Source: Megaustenia siamemsis (lineage: Eukaryota; Mollusca; Gastropoda; Stylommatophora; Ariophantidae). Taken from it: a DNA stretch of 64,000 nucleotides. Location of the stretch: the NCBI GenBank assembly GCA_032433765.1, contig JAVIAB010000051.1, positions 84,273,973 through 84,337,972 on the forward strand, in the 5' to 3' direction. The stretch's first letter is position 1. Every line of letters starts with the position of its first letter. The notes beneath the pieces were generated by a model, which worked only from the letters and a program-made list of their open reading frames with translations, was not told where the DNA came from and ran no database searches. Positions 44,190 to 56,589 of this stretch are shown here, one piece after another. The translations under genes were made by a program, and so were the position numbers.

Positions 44190-44250
44190 AGTGAAGTAAA
44201 GTACGAGACTTGAACCTGTCTCTAAGCACGCGAGTTTCCACCCATATGTG
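44190..44250 (-). mobile_element. tRNA-like SINE head remnant
   Basis: On the minus strand, GACAGGTTCAAGTCTCG resembles a B box, following a GCACATATGGGTGGAAACTC stretch. It has no body and no tRNA acceptor stem. Confidence 0.35.
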
Positions 44251-44282
44251 CTCGGCCGTCTATCCAGAAATATTCGGAGATT

Positions 44283-44518
44283 TATGGATAGTGTCGCTTC
44301 AAGTATCGAAACTTAGATGCGAGGCGACATTCCTCATCTTCCCAGGGTAATACCCTGGTACCCATTTCTGCCAACGGCTGAATCGACCGTGGTTTTTTTT
44401 TTTTTTTTTCCAACCACGAGTACAACTCACACTGCTCCCAGCGGGAATGGAACACGGGTTTTCCGAACATCGGTAGTCCAGTCGGGTGGTTTTCCCAACT
44501 AGGCTACCGAGGCCCCCA
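44283..44518 (-). mobile_element. tRNA-derived SINE (S1-related body), minus strand
   Basis: On the minus strand, GGTAGCCTAGTTGGGAAAAC (A-box region) and CCGTGTTCCATTCCCGC (B-box region) are followed by a poly-A run. A body with AAATGGGTACCAGGGTATTA and CCCTGGGAAG resembles the TGGGTACCGGATTTTTTCTG motif of family S1. Confidence 0.6.
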
Positions 44519-44744
44519 TAGTTTTGAACCATAGAACCTTAATTTTGTTGTAAAAGATATGAAGTCATGAGACAGTGTGCCTCGGCGTTCTGTCACAAGA
44601 AAAAATTGCGACTAGCCTCCCCTCCTTCAGTGTGTTGTACAGTTATGGTTCCTCCCAACCACAGAAGCTGTTTACGTCATATTATTTATTTTCACTGACA
44701 TTTTTTTGTGACAATTTATAATTGATAAGATTTGAAGACACCAA

Positions 44745-45510
44745 TATAAGGTAGAGCATTCAGTGAGTTATACGGTAGCATTATGTTGGATCTGATAGCT
44801 CTCATGATGTAGACTTTCAATATAAAATAGAGCATTCAGTGAGTTATACAGTAGCATTATGTTGGATATGATAGCTCTCATGATGTAGACTTTCAATATA
44901 AAATAGAGCATTCAGTGAGTTATACAGTAGCATTATGTTGGATATGATAGCTCTCATGATATCGATTTTCAATATAAAATAGAGCAGCCAGTGAGTTAGT
45001 GAGTTATACAGTAGCATTATTTTGGATATGATAGCTCTCATGATATAGACTTTCAATATAAAATAGAGCATTCAGTGAGTTATAAAGTAGCATTATGTTG
45101 GATATGATAGGTCTCATGATATGGACTTTCAATATAAGATAGAACATCCAGTGAGTTATAAAGTAGCATTATGTTGGATATGATAGGTCTCATGATATGG
45201 ACTTTCAATATAAGATAGAACATCCAGTGAGTTATACAGTAGCATTATGTTGGATATGATAGTTTTCATAATATAGACTTTCAATATAAAATAGAGCAGC
45301 CAGTGAGTTATACAGTAGCATTATGCTGGATATGATAGCTCTCATGATATAAACTTACAATATAAAATAGAGCATCCAGTGAGTTATACGATAGCATTAT
45401 GCTGGATATGATAGCTCTCATGATATAGGCTTTCAATATAAATAGAGCAGCCAGTGAGTTACATAGTAGCATTATGTTGGATATGATAGCTCTCATGATA
45501 TGGACTTTCA
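44745..45510. repeat. Minisatellite, 76-bp unit, about 10 copies
   Basis: The unit contains AGTGAGTTATACAGTAGCAT and ATGATAGCTCTCATGATAT. Copies differ at several sites and one has a GTTAGTGA insertion (about 44993). The minus-strand repeated MRAIISNIMLLYNSL frame is an artefact. Confidence 0.92.
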
Positions 45511-46149
45511 GGGCTGGATCATAATGGAAATACGTTGGTCGATAGGACAGATACAACAATAATAGAAATCCAGAAATTTCGAAAATCAAATGTTGATGAT
45601 GTATGAAAGTGATTGTAGTAGATTCCGACATGTATCTCTTGTCCTGGTGTCACATTCAAGCATATTGGTATTTGTCTATGAAAAGATATGGCACTTTCGC
45701 TTGTAGAATTGTGATTTCTCTTGTCTGGTGTTTGCATTCATATCATCTAATAACGTCTTTAACGTGGTGCCATGCCTTTTGTTACACGCGAAATATTTTC
45801 ATCGGTTGCTCATAATTTAGTCTGTATCATTAACCCGTTAACTTGGGAAGGAGTTAAAATTGTGGTAAAAATGACCCATCTATTCCACGTATATTTATTT
45901 GCATTATTTTTATTTTGTTTCGTTTCCTACTGCTGTAGTATTCCTAATTGTTCCATTTTCTGACGTCTACCAGAGGAGTTAACTCTGAAATAAATACCGC
46001 ATCCCCAGTGTAGGTGTGTCTCATTTTTTTTTTTAATAACAACCAAACGTAAGCAAAGCAACAGTAACAATATTAAAAAGTGCACGTTTTCTCACTCACT
46101 AAATAATACCTAGACTACTAATCTTCTTTTCTCTTTTCACTGATACCTA
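45511..46149. other. Non-coding, nothing recognised
   Basis: Overlapping short frames on both strands have no supporting motif. Confidence 0.35.
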
Positions 46150-46625
46150 AAAGGTGTCGTGGTTTATATCATTTGTCGTTCTTGAGCTGCTCGAACTGTC
46201 TGAATTAGTGATTTTCCTTTGTTGTTACATGTCTCTGTTACTGCATCTATCCATCTTCTTCTGGGTCTTCCTCTTGGTCTTTTTCCATGCATTCTCGAGA
46301 AGAACGCCCTTGATGGTGGTTGGTAAGGGTTCATTCTGACCACGTGTCCAAACCATTTAAGTTGTTGTTGTTCTATATATTCTTGGCAGGGTTTAGTTCC
46401 TACCATTTTTCTTATGGTTTCATTTGGTATTCTATCTCGTCTTGTGTTGTTTGTTACTTTTCTCAAGCATCGCATCTCACATGTATTGATCTTTCTTAAA
46501 TGGGATTTAGAAAGGGTCCATGTTTGACTTTCATAGCACAAAGTTGGTATGAAAATGCTATTTATTATTTGTTGTTGAGCTGGCATAGCAATGTTTGGAT
46601 GTCTCAGCAATGGTGAAAGCTGGTA
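46150..46625 (-). mobile_element. 5'-truncated LINE (family F5), single open frame
   Basis: The minus frame 46164-46610 gives LLRHPNIAMPAQQQIINSIF, FIPTLCYESQTWTLSKSHLR, CEMRCLRKVTNNTRRDRIPN, QQLKWFGHVVRMNPYQPPSR and KRPRGRPRRRWIDAVTETCN. This is the post-RT region of a LINE, without catalytic domains. It is one of the few C-terminal fragments here with no frame break, so it may be younger. A minus-strand relative is at 58775-59190. Confidence 0.85.
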
Positions 46626-47633
46626 AAACCACTAATAACGGATTTAAATTAAAAGTAAACACGCTCTGGCCATTTAACACTAACCTGATTGGAAACACTA
46701 ACCCAGTTCATATATCCTCCTTTATATTCTCCCTTTATCAATAGCTGGGTTCATCGGTAACACTAGCCGTTAATTGAGATTCTTCTATTGTTAATATGCT
46801 TCTTTTTGTTTTTAGTCATAAACTAGACTACAGCTACACAAAAGTGGCCCCCCCCCCCCCCCCCAAGCAAGCGTGTCAGATCTCCAGTTAATTTTATTTT
46901 GAAAAATAAATCCGAAAAGAAAAAAAACAAACAAGGGAAAAAAAATCAACCGGCATTCGCAGAAGCACTTGGAACTTAAGTTTGCATAAGAAACGAGGAA
47001 ATGAATAATTTGTAAGGATTCACGAGCAGCGGATATTGTCTGTAAGCTTTTATCTGTCGCTGGTTGGTTATGATATGATTGTCTGAAGCTAAATCACGCT
47101 CATTTCATGATGTTGATTATTTCTCTGTCCATACTTGCCTCTTACCTCGTTCATAGTTTCATATGGAAATTGTACATGTATTCTCTCCTTCAATTTCTTC
47201 ATGGCAGTAAGAAGGTTATTGTTCTGTACAAAATCTGTTTTGGATGCTGCGTTGTTGGTCTAGTTATGAGATGCGAATTCATGAATTCAGATAATCTCAA
47301 ATAAATGAATGATTTGTTGTAGTTCGATTCTTCATTCATGTTTCGCGCATACGTGAATTAAAATAGACGTTACAAAAGATAACATCAAGATAAATGTTAT
47401 CATAGTGGTCCCAAACAAAACCTGAACTAAATCTACCAACTGACTAAATGCCTCTCCACAATGACATATATAATTTCTTTTTTTAATGAACGATAGGAAA
47501 CCATCTCATCATCGTCATTAGTCCCGTCATTCTGAAGGTTGTTGGTCACACTTGATGACGTCTTTTCTTCCAGCCTTCAATAGAACGAGCTACTATTTTA
47601 GATGTGACGAAAAGTTAATCTTGTTCATTGTCT
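46626..47633. other. Non-coding; poly-C tract; possible LINE 3' end at 47495-47600
   Basis: A run of C occupies 46848-46864. On the minus strand about 47495-47600 reads SIEGWKKRRHQV and ends in GAT-rich sequence, like a LINE 3' terminus, but it is too short to assign. Confidence 0.35.
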
Positions 47634-48600
47634 AATGTTCCCACCACTTTCTCTGCCTGCCTTGACTTATTTTGCCCGGTACTGTACTCATAGACCTTGT
47701 AATGCGTCACTACTTGTTTAATGTTCTCCCACCACTTTCTCTGCCTGCCTTGACTTATTTTGCCCGGTACTGTACTCATAGACCTTGTAATGCGTCACTA
47801 CTTGTTTAATGTTCTCCACCACTTTCTCTGCCTGCCTTGACTTATTTTGCCCGGTACTGTACTCATAGACCTTGTAATGCGTCACTACTTGTTTAATGTT
47901 CTCCAAACCACTTTCTCTGCCTGCCTTGACTTATTTTGCCCGGTACTGTACTCATAGACCTTGTAATGCGTCACTACTTGTTTAATGTTCTCCCACCACT
48001 TTCTCTGCCTGCCTTGACTTATTTTGCCCGGTACTGTACTCATAGACCTTGTAATGCGTCACTACTTGTTTAATTCTCCCACCACTTTCTCTGCCTGCCT
48101 TGACTTATTTTGCCCGGTACTGTACTCATAGACCTTGTAATGCGTCACTACTTGTTTAATGTTCTCCCACCACTTTCTCTGCCTGCCTTGACTTATTTTG
48201 CCCGGTACTGTACTCATAGACCTTGTAATGCGTCACTACTTGTTTAATGTTCTCCAAACCACTTTCTCTGCCTGCCTTGACTTATTTTGCCCGGTACTGT
48301 ACTCATAGACCTTGTAATGCGTCACTACTTGTTTAATGTTCTCCCACCACTTTCTCTGCCTGCCTTGACTTATTTTGCCCGGTACTGTACTCATAGACCT
48401 TGTAATGCGTCACTACTTGTTTAATGTTCTCCCACCACTTTCTCTGCCTGCCTTGACTTATTTTGCCCGGTACTGTATTCATAGACCTTGTAATGCGTCA
48501 CTACTTGTTTAATGTTCTCCCACCACTTTCTCTGCTTGCCTTGACTTATTTTGCCCGGTACTGTATTCATAGACCTTGTAATGCGTCAGTACTAGTTTCA
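47634..48600. repeat. Minisatellite, 88-bp unit, about 11 copies
   Basis: The unit contains CTTGACTTATTTTGCCCGGT and GACCTTGTAATGCGTCACTA. Copies are nearly identical. Unit junctions vary (CTCCC, CTCC, CTCCAAA), and the last two copies carry TATTCATAG. Confidence 0.95.
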
Positions 48601-48873
48601 TGTTCTTTCTTTTACCGTTGACAATAAGTCATTAACTGGTTTGTGAATCGTTTTAATTTGTTGCGCATTTCTTAGTTACAGATATAATTTTCTGCAAGAT
48701 ATTCGACAAGATCCTTCTATACTAGCTCATTTCTAGATCCTGCATTCGTCTATCAAGATTAACAGTGATTGTATATGTTTCGCAGGCGTATAGTAATATA
48801 TATGTCACTACTGTTCGTAATTGGTTATAGTTATTACATGTTTTTTTATGTGTGTAGCTCCATATATAGTTTA

Positions 48874-49129
48874 TGGAGCCGCGATAGCTCAGTGGTTAGT
48901 GAAGAGGACTACAAAGGACAAGAGGTCGGGTTCGATCCTGATCGACGGCTTCCAGGTTCACCCAGCCTTTAATGAGTTCCGGATTTTTTTCTGGGATAGT
49001 AAAGCGGCACGGGCGTAATGCCGACCACATTACCTAAAAAATCCTGTGCCGAAGGTGTGTAAAAATTATGGTCACTAACACCATATTCCCTATACGCCAC
49101 TTGGCGTGACGGAGCTCTTTGCTTTTTTA
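48874..49129 (+). mobile_element. SINE family S1 with 12-bp near-perfect TSD
   Basis: The head is GGAGCCGCGATAGCTCAGTG, the B box is GGGTTCGATCCTG and the body includes GCCGACCACATTACC and CCACTTGGCGTGACGG. ATATATAGTTTA (48862-48873) and ATATAAAGTTTA (49130-49141) flank it. Confidence 0.9.
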
Positions 49130-49141
49130 ATATAAAGTTTA

Positions 49142-49475
49142 GACTTGTCTGTGTAATTCTAGCTAATACTACTGGTCTTGTTTTGACCGTTTTTATATGA
49201 CAATGAAGCCCATATTTTTAATGTGGTTGGCTGATTCAATGTGGCTCTCTATTTATTGCTATTATTCTTTCAATGTCCCGGAACTTATTTGCAATTAGTT
49301 TGGTTTTGTCATGAGTCCTCTCCATTCCGAATGTTCTTGATGTCTTATCTCAAGGAAGCACTGATTAATCTCAAATCTCTAATTATCTTTGTGAAAGCTG
49401 GTTTAGCGCTGCAACAAGTGCTTTCATTTTCTGTTTCATTCTGGCAGTCAGTAGCGGAAATAAGTTGAAAATCGT
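49142..49475. other. Non-coding, nothing recognised
   Basis: The 75-codon frame at 49241-49468 has no recognisable domain. Confidence 0.35.
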
Positions 49476-49617
49476 TCAGCATCTTTCATGTTTAATCATT
49501 CAGCATCTTTCATGTTTAATCTTTCAGCATCTTTCATGTTTAATCTTTCAGCATCTTTCATGTTTAATCTTTTAGCATCTTTCATGTTTAATCTTTCAGC
49601 ATCTTTCATGTTTAATC
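49476..49617. repeat. Minisatellite, 24-bp unit, 6 copies
   Basis: The unit contains CATCTTTCATGTTTAATCTT. A repeated MFNLSASF frame results from the 8-codon period. Confidence 0.92.
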
Positions 49618-49722
49618 TGAGTAGCCACGTTTACGATGGTATCAATGAGGACGTGTCAGCTACCGTCGAGCTGTAGAAACAATAAGCTTGGGTTCTATTT
49701 TGTCGTCTGTTCATGGGTAATG

Positions 49723-50165
49723 AAAGACCATTACAGCTACAACAAAACATAACGGAAGACCATTACAACTACAACAAAACATAACGGAAGACCATTACAA
49801 CTACAACAAAACATAACGGAAGACCATTACAACTACAACAAAACATAACAGAAGACCATTACAACTACAACAAAACATAACGGAAGACCATTACAACTAC
49901 AACAAAACATAACAGAAGACCATTACAACTACAACAAAACATAACAGAAGACCATTACAACTACAACAAAACATAACAGAAAACCATTACAACTACAACA
50001 AAACATAACGGAAGACCATTACAACTACAACAGAACATAACAGAAGACCATTACAACTACAACAAAACATAACGGAAGACCAATACAACTACAACAAAAC
50101 ATAACGGAAGACCATTACAACTACAACAAAACATAACGGAAGACTATCACAGTTGCAACAAAACA
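49723..50165. repeat. Minisatellite, 32-bp unit, about 13 copies
   Basis: The unit contains CATTACAACTACAACAAAAC followed by ATAACGGAAGAC. The only common variant is ACGG versus ACAG. Confidence 0.94.
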
Positions 50166-50275
50166 ATCAAGTTGATTCTGTTAAGTAAACAATCCATCTT
50201 GAGTATAGATGAAGAATGTCGAGTGTTAGGCAGTTCTACTGGACTCACAATATGGTTCTGTATTGAATGGATCAA

Positions 50276-50485
50276 GCGGCGATAACTCAGTGGTTAGTAC
50301 ACTTTACTGCGAGTTCCGGTTCGATCTCGGTCAGGTTCATCCACATTTAAATGGATACCGAATTTTTTTTTATAGGAAACAAACAAAAAAACGAGCTATG
50401 GACGAAATACTGACAACATTACCCCAACAAGAATAACTAACGCCATATTGCCTATACGTCACGTGGCGTGACGGGGCTCTTTTTT
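50276..50485 (+). mobile_element. SINE family S1, diverged copy
   Basis: GCGGCGATAACTCAGTGGTT, then CCGGTTCGATCTCGG, AAATGGATACCGAATTTTTT and CACGTGGCGTGACGGGG follow the S1 order with many substitutions. It ends in poly-T. No clear TSD was seen. Confidence 0.78.
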
Positions 50486-50651
50486 TTTTTCGTTAGTGAT
50501 GGACGTGGGTTCTGTTATCTCGATGACCTAATATAAAGGCATTGCTACTAACAGATTATTACAGTATGTCATTAATTCCACTAATACTTGAAACCAGATT
50601 ATGTTGCCTTTATTGTGCTTGCTGCTTTAAACAGTTTTTATTCCTTGTTCA

Positions 50652-50845
50652 TAGTTGTATATGTCATAATGCGCTTGTTTCGTTAAATTATTATGTTCCA
50701 CTTTCTATGCTTTCATAGTTGTATACGTCATAATGCGCTTGTTTCGTTAAATTAATATGTTCCACTTTCTATGCTTTCATAGTTGTATACGTCATAATGC
50801 GCTTGTTTCGTTAAATTAATATGTTCCACTTTTGCTTTGCAACTG
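50652..50845. repeat. Tandem repeat, 64-bp unit, 3 copies
   Basis: The unit contains GTCATAATGCGCTTGTTTCG. The second and third copies are almost identical. Confidence 0.92.
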
Positions 50846-51089
50846 TATAGCTTTTAAATTCGCTGTTTTAGGATGGTGCATCTGTGCTTTACCCACCTCA
50901 TAGCTTGCATCTTTATATGATAATAGCAGCAGTGCGCTTTACATTAACATCGTATTCTGTAAAACATTTGTAACATAACCTTTCATATGGCCATCGTAAC
51001 ACTGTTAACGATGCATACACATTCATTCTTAAAAACATCCGCTTTTTTACAGTTTCACACAAAAGCAAGTACAGTTTAGACACTATTTG

Positions 51090-51205
51090 GAGACAATGAA
51101 ACACGTAGAGAGATCAGAAAGTTAAATAACATAGTGAAGATTAGAAGGGACAAGAAGGACTGGAAAGTTCATGTTAATGGTTTATGTCCTAATGGAGGCT
51201 TTAAA
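51090..51205 (+). mobile_element. LINE C-terminal remnant
   Basis: The frame reads IRRDKKDWKVHVNGLCPNGG, which is the DR..W...V.GLCP tail found at the end of many endonuclease-RT LINEs. Confidence 0.5.
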
Positions 51206-51423
51206 AATGGCCAGAGATGACTACAGTGGAGGTTGTGCCGGCAAGGAATCTTCTTGTGCTACCAAAAAGTTTATTTTGTTTTGTTTTTCTCTTCCCTTCC
51301 ACTTCTTTCATTAATCTTCTTTTTAAAGCTGTGTTCTTTTTTTCTTTTGGCGTTCATATGATGATTACTCAGGGACTGAATTGTCCTCTTCGTCATCGCC
51401 ATTAAAAGGACGCTAATTGGGCG

Positions 51424-51660
51424 TAGATGCGTTGTGTTGTTTTATTTGCGCCTTTTGCCCCAATACATTCGACTTTAGCACAGCATTTTTTAGCATCGGG
51501 TTGCCTTCCTTCTTCGATCACTACTAGCTTAACCAGTCTATTTACTGCAGCACCGCTGAGGTGGGGGGTGGGGGGGGGGAGGTTTAGCAGGGTCTTCCTC
51601 GCCTTTGCTGTTCATCGATCCTGACACAAGCAGCCAGCTATGGGTCGCTGACCGCATTCA
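51424..51660. repeat. Dispersed repeat, copy 1 (second at 54415-54650)
   Basis: It shares CCAATAYATTCGACTTTA, TTGCCTTCCTTCTTYGATC and GATCYTGACACAAGCAG in the same order with 54415-54650. A G-rich insertion (51558-51580) is private to this copy. Its identity is unknown; in the second copy it follows an RNase H LINE fragment and could be that element's downstream part. Confidence 0.6.
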
Positions 51661-51924
51661 GCTCAGTGGCTGGATGTGCGTCTCAGTCCCACCTCCACCC
51701 CCACCCCCACCCCCTTTATTTTTTTGAAGCAGCAATAAAAGTAGCAATGGTGTTTGTTAACAGAATAATGACGCAATTTGTGAAAGTCGTAGCGTTTATA
51801 TCGTTGCTGTTATGTCACTTAATTACTTTTGTTTAAAAGCCCACACGACTGTTTATCGTTTTGTGTAACTACGATAAAGAAATCTTTTCTCACAAGAAAT
51901 CAAACAAATAGACGTGTATCAATC
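51661..51924. other. Non-coding, nothing recognised
   Basis: A C-rich tract (CCACCCCCACCCCCACCCCC) lies at about 51690-51712. Confidence 0.4.
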
Positions 51925-52085
51925 ATCATTGGAGGGGACGCTGAAAGAACATCGGTCATGTGCTCAGAATGGATGAAAGATGGCTCCCTCTACAGGTTTT
52001 TTGTGGAGACTGGTGGCGAAAGAAAGCAAGGAAGAGCAGAAGAAACTGAGGAGAATAATCATTAGAGAGCAGTCAACTAGTGGCT
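51925..52085 (+). mobile_element. LINE C-terminal remnant beside a SINE
   Basis: One frame gives GRWKNIGHVLRMDERWLPLQ, then VFCGDWWRKKARKSRRN. This is the GHVLRM.ER.P pattern of LINE tails. The S1 SINE begins a few bases downstream. Confidence 0.6.
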
Positions 52086-52088
52086 TGG

Positions 52089-52345
52089 GAGCCGCGATAG
52101 CTCAGTGGTTAGTGAACTGGACCACAAAGGACAAGGGGTAGGGTTCGATCCAACCGACGGCTTCCGGGTTCACCCAGCCTTAAATGGGTACCGGATTTTT
52201 TTCTGGGAAAGTAAAGCGGCACGAGCGTAATACCGACCACATTACCCCAGAAATCGTGTGCTGAAGGTCTGTAAAATTTATGGTCACTAACACCATATTC
52301 CCTAAACGCCACTTGGCGTGACGGGGGTACTTTACTTTTTTTTTA
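52089..52345 (+). mobile_element. SINE family S1, well preserved
   Basis: The sequence runs GGAGCCGCGATAGCTCAGTG, GTTAGTGAACTGG, GGGTTCGATCC, GGGTACCGGATTTTTTTCTG and CACTTGGCGTGACGGGGGTA, then T-rich sequence. I could not find a convincing TSD. Confidence 0.9.
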
Positions 52346-53990
52346 TAGGCACCACCTAATTACTATGTTTTATGCTCTGTTTCAGGATATGCTTATCATG
52401 CCTGACAGTCGCTGAGGATCAAAAGTTGTTCACATAAACTCACGTTCAGAAGGAGCGAAGTGACCACGTGTGCCTTTGAGGAGGAGAAGACAGCACATCC
52501 AAGGAGATGAGAGAGCCTGAATGAAGTGATTGATATAAAAAGGGGAATAACTTATTGATTATAGCGTGATTGTTATAAGAATAGTTAACATATTGCATTT
52601 ACTCCCTTTTAAACGGAATTGTTACAATTAGTGAACATTAATCATCGATTAATACACAACTAAAAATGCTAACTCTTTACAAATACAATAAATGTACACA
52701 TGCTACAGTGGAAAGGAAATTTACTATATAAAATGCGAGCAGAACTTATTTTTAAAAATATTGCTTTACTTACAGATGCAAATATAGCACATAAAAGGAC
52801 AAGTGTGTAAATACGCACTTATACATGAATACGCACATATACATAATTATGCACATATACATAAATTCGCATATATACATAAATACACCCATATACATAC
52901 ATACGCACATAAATGCGCACATATAAACATCGTATAAGTAGTTGCTTTAACTGATGCTCAGGGCTACAGTTACATACATGGAAACACTGTATGTGACCAT
53001 TTCTTACTAAAGTAATAGAAAGGGGACGAGCTGTGCTATGCCCATTAAGTTCTCATTACTGAAATGCTTTCGAAAGTAAATTGAATGGACACAATAGAAT
53101 AATGATATTTTCTAAATTATTGTATATGAGGTCTATTATTGTATATAAGAACTTATATGCCTCTCATACAAGTTCTTATTACTGAAATGTATTCTAAAGT
53201 AAATTGAATGGACGCAATAGAATAATGATAATTTCAAAATAAAATATTTTACTCGGTGTTGTTGCATTGTAAGCAAAGCATTTTTTTTTAAAAAACGAAG
53301 CTTTAAGCACAGCATTGATTTGTTAGAGAAGTTTGTATGTAAACAATTACATCTCCCACTTCCTGTCACTTTTGAAGTGGGGAAAAAGCCACCAACAACA
53401 ACATATCTAGAAGTTTCTTTTTTATTTAAATTATATGTGCATATATTTACGTTTTTTGACTGTCAGAAATAGCATTCGTGTAACGTTTATTCTCTTTACA
53501 CACACGAACTCCCACACATATATTATGCAGAAGCAAATCTCACTCTCTGTTACATTCGCGATCTGTCTGCCATCTACTGTTGTGCTTCTTCTCGAATGAT
53601 ACATATACTGGAGCCAATGTCCAACACATTATCTACAAAAGCCAAAAAAGATTATCATTATATCATCACTATATCATCACTATTATGTTATATATAATAG
53701 TTTATGTTGCCAGGGAAGACGCACATGTGCGTACAGCTGGCAAGACATAGTTTTCATTTTGCGGCAATTCAAACAGGCTGTCACTTTGATGCCTATTTCT
53801 TATTGTCAGGCAGTTTCTTGTCAAGTAATTACGAGGAGACAGCCATTATAATTTCATTGAACATGTTTTTTTGTTTGTGTCGCATGGTCTACCTTATAGT
53901 TTAGCATTATTGTTTGAATTATAAGCTGTAATTAGTTAGGCTAAAAAGAGGTAAATCATAGGTAGGCTGAGCAGAAGACGTCATCAAATA
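52346..53990. other. Non-coding; short periodic stretch and a local duplication
   Basis: At 52815-52930 an 18-20-bp motif (TACATAAATACGCACATA) repeats about six times. A segment with AAGTAAATTGAATGGACRCA occurs at about 53055-53110 and again at 53175-53230. Several short frames are unsupported. Confidence 0.5.
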
Positions 53991-53999
53991 GGTTTGTAG

Positions 54000-54415
54000 G
54001 CTTACCATTATCAACGCTAGCGAGGAGTGGATACCGGGGCCTACATCATTCAGGGGGACATTTTCGTGTATTATCACACTCGACAGGAAATGTAAGAAAC
54101 AGAACTCAGTTGTGGTCAATGCGGAGGTCAACGGTCTCATATGTGATAACACCGATGAAGAAGATGCAGCCATCTATACAGACGGTTCTGTAATGCGACA
54201 CCAAATGAGTGCATGGGCATTAACAGATTCCCGGTAGGCAGAGTAGTCAAGGAAGGCCGTGGTGCGTACGTTATGACCACGAGTAGCATGAGGATGGAGG
54301 TAATGACAGTGACCAGGGCTTTCATCTGGTTAGAGTCACACGACTACACTATTTCTCCTCGTCGTCCGCCTTCAAAGAATGTTAAACTAGTATAGATATG
54401 CTACATTGATGGTTC
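54000..54415 (+). mobile_element. RNase H LINE fragment, frameshifted
   Basis: Pieces in order are EEDAAIYTDGSVMRHQMSAW (first Asp, about 54165), then in another frame VVKEGRGAYVMTTSSMRMEV (Glu in MEV) and VTRAFIWLESHDYT. This matches the first half of an RNase H domain, as at 6700-6900. The later Asp and His parts are not recoverable. Confidence 0.65.
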
Positions 54416-54650
54416 GTTTGCAAAAAAGTGCAATAGTTTGCGGTTTTCAACCCAATATATTCGACTTTATCTTGACATTTTTTATACCAGCTTGCCTTCC
54501 TTCTTTGATCCAGCTTGTCCAGATTGGTGACTTTGTTTTCAAAGCATCGCGGGCAGATGGAGTAGACCATGATCAGATGTTACCACTGATCTTGACACAA
54601 GCAGTCAGCTATGAGTCACTAACCACTTTTAGTCCAGATTCTGTTGGGCT
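54415..54650. repeat. Dispersed repeat, copy 2 (first at 51424-51660)
   Basis: See copy 1. It lies directly between the RNase H fragment and the 45/49-bp array. Confidence 0.6.
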
Positions 54651-54667
54651 CCCTCCTCTAGTCAATT

Positions 54668-55566
54668 ATCAATATCCTTTTGTCTCATCTACTTCTCATC
54701 CACATGGTATGCTCTTCCATCTTTTGTCTCATCTACTTCTCATCCACATGGTATGCTTCTTCCATCTTTTGTCTCATCTACTTCTCATCCACAGGGTTTG
54801 CTTCTTCCATCTTTTGTCTCATCTACTTCTCATCCACAGGGCTTGCTTCTTTCACTTTTGTCTCATCTACTTCTCATCCACGTTCTTGGTTTGCTTCTTC
54901 CATCTTTTGTCTCATCTACTTCTCATCCACTTTCATGGTTTGCTTCTTCCATCTTTTGTCTCATCTACTTCTCATCCACAGGGTTTGCTTCTTCCATCTT
55001 TTGTCTCATCTACTTCTCATCCACTTTCATGGTTTGCTTCTTCCATCTTTTGTCTCATCTACTTCTCATCCACATGGTATGCTTCTTCCATCTTTTGTCT
55101 CATCTACTTCTCATCCACATGGTATGCTTCTTCCATCTTTTGTCTCATCTACTTCTCATCCACATGGTATGCTTCTTCCATCTTTTGTCTCATCTACTTC
55201 TCATCCACATGGTATGCTTCTTCCATCTTTTGTCTCATCTACTTCTCATCCACTTTCATGGTAGGCTTCTTCATCTTTTGTCTCATCTACTTCTTTTCCA
55301 CTTTCATGGTTTGCTTCTTCCATCTTTTGTCTCATCTACTTCTCATCCACATGGTTTGCTTCTTCCATCTTTTGTCTCATCTACTTCTCATCCACTTTCA
55401 TGGTTTGCTTCTTCCATCTTTTGTCTCATCTACTTCTCATCCACATGGTTTGCTTCTTCCATCTTTTGTCTCATCTACTTCTCATCCACTTTCATGGTTT
55501 GCTTCTTCCATCTTTTGTCTCATCTACTTCTCATCCACTTTCACGGTTTGCTTCTTCCATCTTTTG
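54668..55566. repeat. Minisatellite, mixed 45- and 49-bp units, about 19 copies
   Basis: The unit contains TTTTGTCTCATCTACTTCTC and ends ATCCACATGG or ATCCACTTTCATGG; the latter makes the longer form. No frame of the unit contains a stop, so three overlapping plus-strand frames of up to 438 codons stay open. None is credible as a gene. Confidence 0.94.
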
Positions 55567-56539
55567 AAAGCTCTGACCACAGATACGGATATTCTCAATT
55601 CTCACGATGATGCATCATTGTGTTACAAACGAAATGTGAGCTATATAAATGGAATGACTCTCGCATTGATATGCGTAACTACTTACGACTACTTCATTCT
55701 TTGTAGCCCTAGTTTAGTTTAGTCAACTCCACTGTGTTCAGATCCCCTTGTCAGCACGTTTCCCAGTATGAAGCGTGCCCGCCACACACTATCGAAAGTA
55801 TTATAAAAGGCTCATCTTAGATGCACGAACTCCGTAATACCAGTAAACACATTGCCCTTTTACCTTTACCTTTACATTGCCCTGAGAACTTCTTTTGTGG
55901 TCTTACGACATCCGTACAAACGACAGTAGCTATATTCTTTCCTCCTCTCACCGTGGTCAGGGCCCTGCTATCCACAAGGGATGAGTTCTTTTCTCTCTGA
56001 ATGTTGTCATTTATTCAAGAAGCGGCTACACATTTTTATAACACGCAAGAAAAGATTGAAAATAGACGGTATCGTGAGAAAAGAATAACATGAACAATGT
56101 ATCAACAAGCGATAAAACTGCTTGATTTCAAAATGTTTATAGAAGAATGTTCACTGTGTCATGAGCAAGTATTTTACAAATATATATGCACATTTAATGT
56201 ACTTGCGAGCCGGACACGTTGGGAAGAAAGTCTAGACTATCCATATTCAACGTTTTTTGCTATTAAGTGTCAATCTTGCACAGGACCTCATTGTTTCTCG
56301 CCACAAGTCCCTGTTCTTGGCGAGCCTCTCAACCTCGGACAGAGAGCGGATGCCTGATGTTGTTGCTGCTAGTCTCAGTGTTCTTTTTTAGTATTTTCTT
56401 TAGTCGGGCTCCTTTTTTATTTTACTCTGGTTCACGCTTCTCTTTAAAATTCTCTTATTATCTTCTTATCACATACCAACATATGTTCACCTTCTTCTCT
56501 TAATTATGTGTTATTTTTTCCATGCTATGACATTTCTCT

Positions 56540-56589
<50 letters not shown>

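Noticed and set aside
46164..46610. 148-codon open frame as a host gene
   Set aside because: The text is a standard LINE C-terminus (GHVVRM, RGRPRRRW).
52386..52415. Possible small terminal exon after CTCTGTTTCAG with AATAAA at 52687-52692
   Set aside because: The acceptor is good but the open part is only nine codons, or 17 in another phase, and I found no partner donor. Chance is likely.
54406..55722. 438-codon open frame on plus
   Set aside because: Three overlapping frames are open because the 45/49-bp unit has no stop in any frame. Copies of 49 bp shift the frame repeatedly.
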